Positions 62,214 to 64,000 of a stretch of DNA of 64,000 bases are shown in pieces; position 1 is the first letter of the stretch, and every line of letters begins with the position of its first letter. The DNA lies in the NCBI GenBank assembly GCA_020635815.1, contig JACJZB010000002.1:385053-449052 (forward strand), given 5' to 3'. The translations under genes were made by a program, and so were the position numbers. Origin of the DNA: Flavobacteriales bacterium (GTDB taxonomy: Bacteria; Bacteroidota; Bacteroidia; Flavobacteriales_E; Vicingaceae). The notes under the pieces were generated by a model that saw nothing but the letters and a program-made list of their open reading frames with translations, was not told the DNA's origin and ran no database searches.

Positions 62214-62300
62214 CCCGTAGTTGTTCAAAAGCCATTTAGGTTTTAATCTGATAAACCAGATTATACCTTAGCTTTACTACCTCTACATAATACTAAACCC

Positions 62301-63134
62301 ATGAATAAAATATTTTTCATTCTAATTCTTTGTATTTCTACAATTAAGATAGTTGCCCAAAACAATACTATGGGCACTGCTGTAACAGCAGAAAATACAA
62401 ACAAATCAAAAGTTTTAATTATTCCTTTTGAACCTCGACTTTATATCTCTGATATTGATCGGGATTTGGTAAAGGAAAATGAAATGAATTTTCAAGATAT
62501 TAAAGCAAAATTTAGAGCTGCTTTAGACCAGAATATTTACGTATCCTTAAAAAAGTACTACACTCCTCTTTCATTTTACACCATTCCTCAAGAAGACGCA
62601 ATTAAAGAACTTTCATACATTTATAACTCTATTGGCTATAAGTACGAAGTTATGCCCGCAGAAGAAGTGGTAGAGAAAGAAAACGCAGGTAAAAAGTTAA
62701 TGAGTAAGTTTAAAAAATCGAAGCGAAGCGAAGATTCCGAACTTGATTCGGAAACTAGAGGAAGTGCGGGAATTAATAACGGGCAAATTATTTCTCAAGT
62801 TGATGATAGAGAAAAATACATGATGACTAAAATTTCAAATGAAAATTTGATAAACACATTGAACAAGCAATATCAAGCTACTTACTATTTATTTATAAAT
62901 GAATTGGATATTAAACGAACAATGCAAGAAAGTGGCGGATTAAATAGTCAGTCACAGCGTGAAATTAAAGTGCATTATACTATCTTTAATAATCAAGAAA
63001 AAGTGATGGATTCTGGAGCAATTAAAACCTTGTTTAATAGCAACGAAAACGATATTGAAAAAATTATCAAATCGGAGTTTCCTCTAATTTCGGATAACCT
63101 GGCTGAGAAAATAGTTAATGTAAAACCAGAATAA
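62301..63134 (+). CDS. Exported protein of unknown function
   Basis: The 277-residue product has a signal peptide (MNKIFFILILCISTIKIVAQ) followed by a fold that I cannot name (VLIIPFEPRLYISDIDRDLV, YFL-like strands, NELDIKRTMQESGG, IKVHYTIFNNQEKVMDSGAI). A hydrophilic insertion near residues 135-155 (KFKKSKRSEDSELDSETRGS) is encoded by DNA with a palindrome that looks repeat-derived. No lipobox. The gene is 8 bases upstream of the polysaccharide deacetylase gene and likely cotranscribed. Confidence 0.8.
   Translation: MNKIFFILILCISTIKIVAQNNTMGTAVTAENTNKSKVLIIPFEPRLYISDIDRDLVKENEMNFQDIKAKFRAALDQNIYVSLKKYYTPLSFYTIPQEDAIKELSYIYNSIGYKYEVMPAEEVVEKENAGKKLMSKFKKSKRSEDSELDSETRGSAGINNGQIISQVDDREKYMMTKISNENLINTLNKQYQATYYLFINELDIKRTMQESGGLNSQSQREIKVHYTIFNNQEKVMDSGAIKTLFNSNENDIEKIIKSEFPLISDNLAEKIVNVKPE
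62735..62753. repeat. Palindrome of dispersed-repeat type inside a coding sequence
   Basis: ttccga and tcggaa form a stem around acttgat within the gene for the unknown exported protein. The arrangement ttccgaacttgattcggaa resembles a palindromic repeat common between genes in Bacteroidota. Confidence 0.45.
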
Positions 63135-63142
63135 TATAGGGT

Positions 63143-63760
63143 ATGTTTTTGGTAAAAACTCCATTAGCTTTAAAAAAAACTTTTCCTAGCTTAGTTTGGG
63201 ATATCCCTAATAATACAAAAACGATATACTTAACCTTTGATGATGGCCCAACTCCAGAAGTAACAACATGGGTGTTAGCAACATTAAAACAATACAATGC
63301 AAAGGCTACATTTTTTGTGGTTGGCGATAATGTAAAAAAGCACCCCCAAATATATCAGCAATTAATCGCTGAAGGACATGCAATAGGTAACCACACTTAC
63401 AACCATTTAAATGGATGGAAAACAAAATCTTCTGATTACTTACAAAACATTGAAAAATGTGCAGAATTAGTAGATTCTAATTTATTTCGCCCACCTTATG
63501 GAAGGATTAAAAACACCCAAATAAAAAAACTAAAACAAGATTACAACATTATAATGTGGGATGTGTTAAGTGGTGATTTTGATGCAGGCTTGAGCCCTGA
63601 AAAATGTGCCGAAAATGTAATTAGCAACACCAAATCGGGTTCTATTATCGTTTTTCATGACAGTATAAAAGCAGAAAAAAACCTAAAATATGCCTTACCT
63701 AAAGCTATTGAGTACTTAAAAAGTAAAGGGTTTGTTTTTAATGTAATTACAGAAGGTTGA
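63143..63760 (+). CDS. Polysaccharide deacetylase family protein (NodB domain)
   Basis: The 205-residue protein is a compact NodB-type carbohydrate esterase: IYLTFDDGPTPEVTT with catalytic D33 and metal ligand D34, KATFFVVGDNVKKHP, EGHAIGNHTYNH with the two metal-binding His, FRPPYGRIKNTQ, IIMWDVLSGDFD and IIVFHDSIKA. It would remove acetyl groups from peptidoglycan or another glycan. There is no evident signal peptide, so its cell location is uncertain. A copy of the dispersed repeat follows 16 bases after the stop. Confidence 0.93.
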   Translation: MFLVKTPLALKKTFPSLVWDIPNNTKTIYLTFDDGPTPEVTTWVLATLKQYNAKATFFVVGDNVKKHPQIYQQLIAEGHAIGNHTYNHLNGWKTKSSDYLQNIEKCAELVDSNLFRPPYGRIKNTQIKKLKQDYNIIMWDVLSGDFDAGLSPEKCAENVISNTKSGSIIVFHDSIKAEKNLKYALPKAIEYLKSKGFVFNVITEG

Positions 63761-63776
63761 TTTTATCTTCTTTCGT

Positions 63777-63932
63777 TTAATGTTACTATATGTAATTTGC
63801 CTTTTATTTTGTTCATTGCTTAAAAGTAATAATTTTTGTGAGAAATCACCCCTCTCGGTCTCCCCTCTAGGGGAGAAGTTTCCTCCCTTGAGGGAGGATT
63901 AAGGTGGGTGAATAAAAAGCACTAGCAAAAAT
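63777..63932 (+). repeat. Dispersed intergenic repeat, copy 2
   Basis: The 156-bp sequence matches 28294-28464 in the same orientation apart from point changes and the central hairpin, where copy 1 has a longer palindrome. Stems ctcccc/ggggag and tcctccc/gggagga are visible. Both copies stop at actagcaaaaat, after which the sequences differ. The last 68 bases of the window hold nothing I can recognise. Confidence 0.9.
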
Positions 63933-64000
63933 TATAACATAAACTTACGCAAGTTTCACAAAATTAAAATGCTAGCAACTGAGTATTATATATAGTGTAA

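Noticed and set aside
1..64000. Prophage, transposon, integron or restriction/defence island
   Set aside because: No transposase, integrase, phage structural gene, restriction enzyme or toxin-antitoxin pair was recognised; housekeeping genes are spread throughout.

Overview
The window looks like chromosomal DNA from a member of the Bacteroidota, most likely the order Flavobacteriales. It is AT-rich, promoter-like TAnnTTTG boxes lie in short intergenic gaps, and there is no sign of Shine-Dalgarno-driven start choice. It carries gliding/type IX secretion (T9SS) markers: GldH, a PorZ-like protein next to recO, a PorP/SprF protein, and several secreted proteins ending in type A or type B C-terminal sorting domains. 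Two-component genes are of the LytS/LytTR type usual in this phylum. I cannot place it to genus from sequence alone.

Layout. 1-16.6 kb: the end of ispD, a secreted coiled-coil protein, an amidohydrolase divergent from rlmN, polA followed without a gap by a giant propeller histidine kinase and its LytTR response regulator, two unknown exported proteins, asparaginase, a TatD nuclease, a polytopic membrane protein and lysS. 16.7-28.1 kb: a minus-strand block made of a GAF histidine kinase, a stand-alone LytTR DNA-binding protein, three related very large secreted proteins and a membrane-anchored TPR-HTH regulator. This is the most unusual part of the window. 28.1-36 kb: a repeat-bearing spacer, the succinyl-CoA:3-ketoacid CoA-transferase genes scoA/scoB split by a four-helix-bundle gene, a PBP1A with a four-cysteine insertion, gldH, ricT and holB. 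36-43 kb: pgk, two large polytopic membrane proteins around a family 9 glycosyltransferase, and tRNA-Arg(TCG). 43.2-51.8 kb: porZ-recO, then a 1446-residue type B CTD adhesin paired with a PorP/SprF protein. 51.9-63.8 kb: a plus-strand run of enoyl-CoA hydratase, flippase, dUTPase, sugar nucleotidyltransferase, TPR lipoprotein, DUF4292 lipoprotein, EnvC-like protein with a degenerate LytM domain, GSCFA protein, RseP, an unknown exported protein and a polysaccharide deacetylase.

The best candidate for something undescribed is the 16.7-28.1 kb block. The three large secreted-protein genes form a mosaic family: the middle gene shares its head with one neighbour and its tail with the other. All three share a conserved motif of about 36-42 bp placed exactly 31 bp from a -7-like box, about 60 bp before the start codon. 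Regulators of three kinds lie on both sides. I read this as a co-regulated, recombining surface-protein module; the function is inferred. Other notable items are the Cys4 insertion in PBP1A, the four-helix-bundle gene inside the sco operon, a repeat-like palindrome inside a coding sequence, and several families of short intergenic repeats. No transposase, integrase, CRISPR array or rRNA gene was found.
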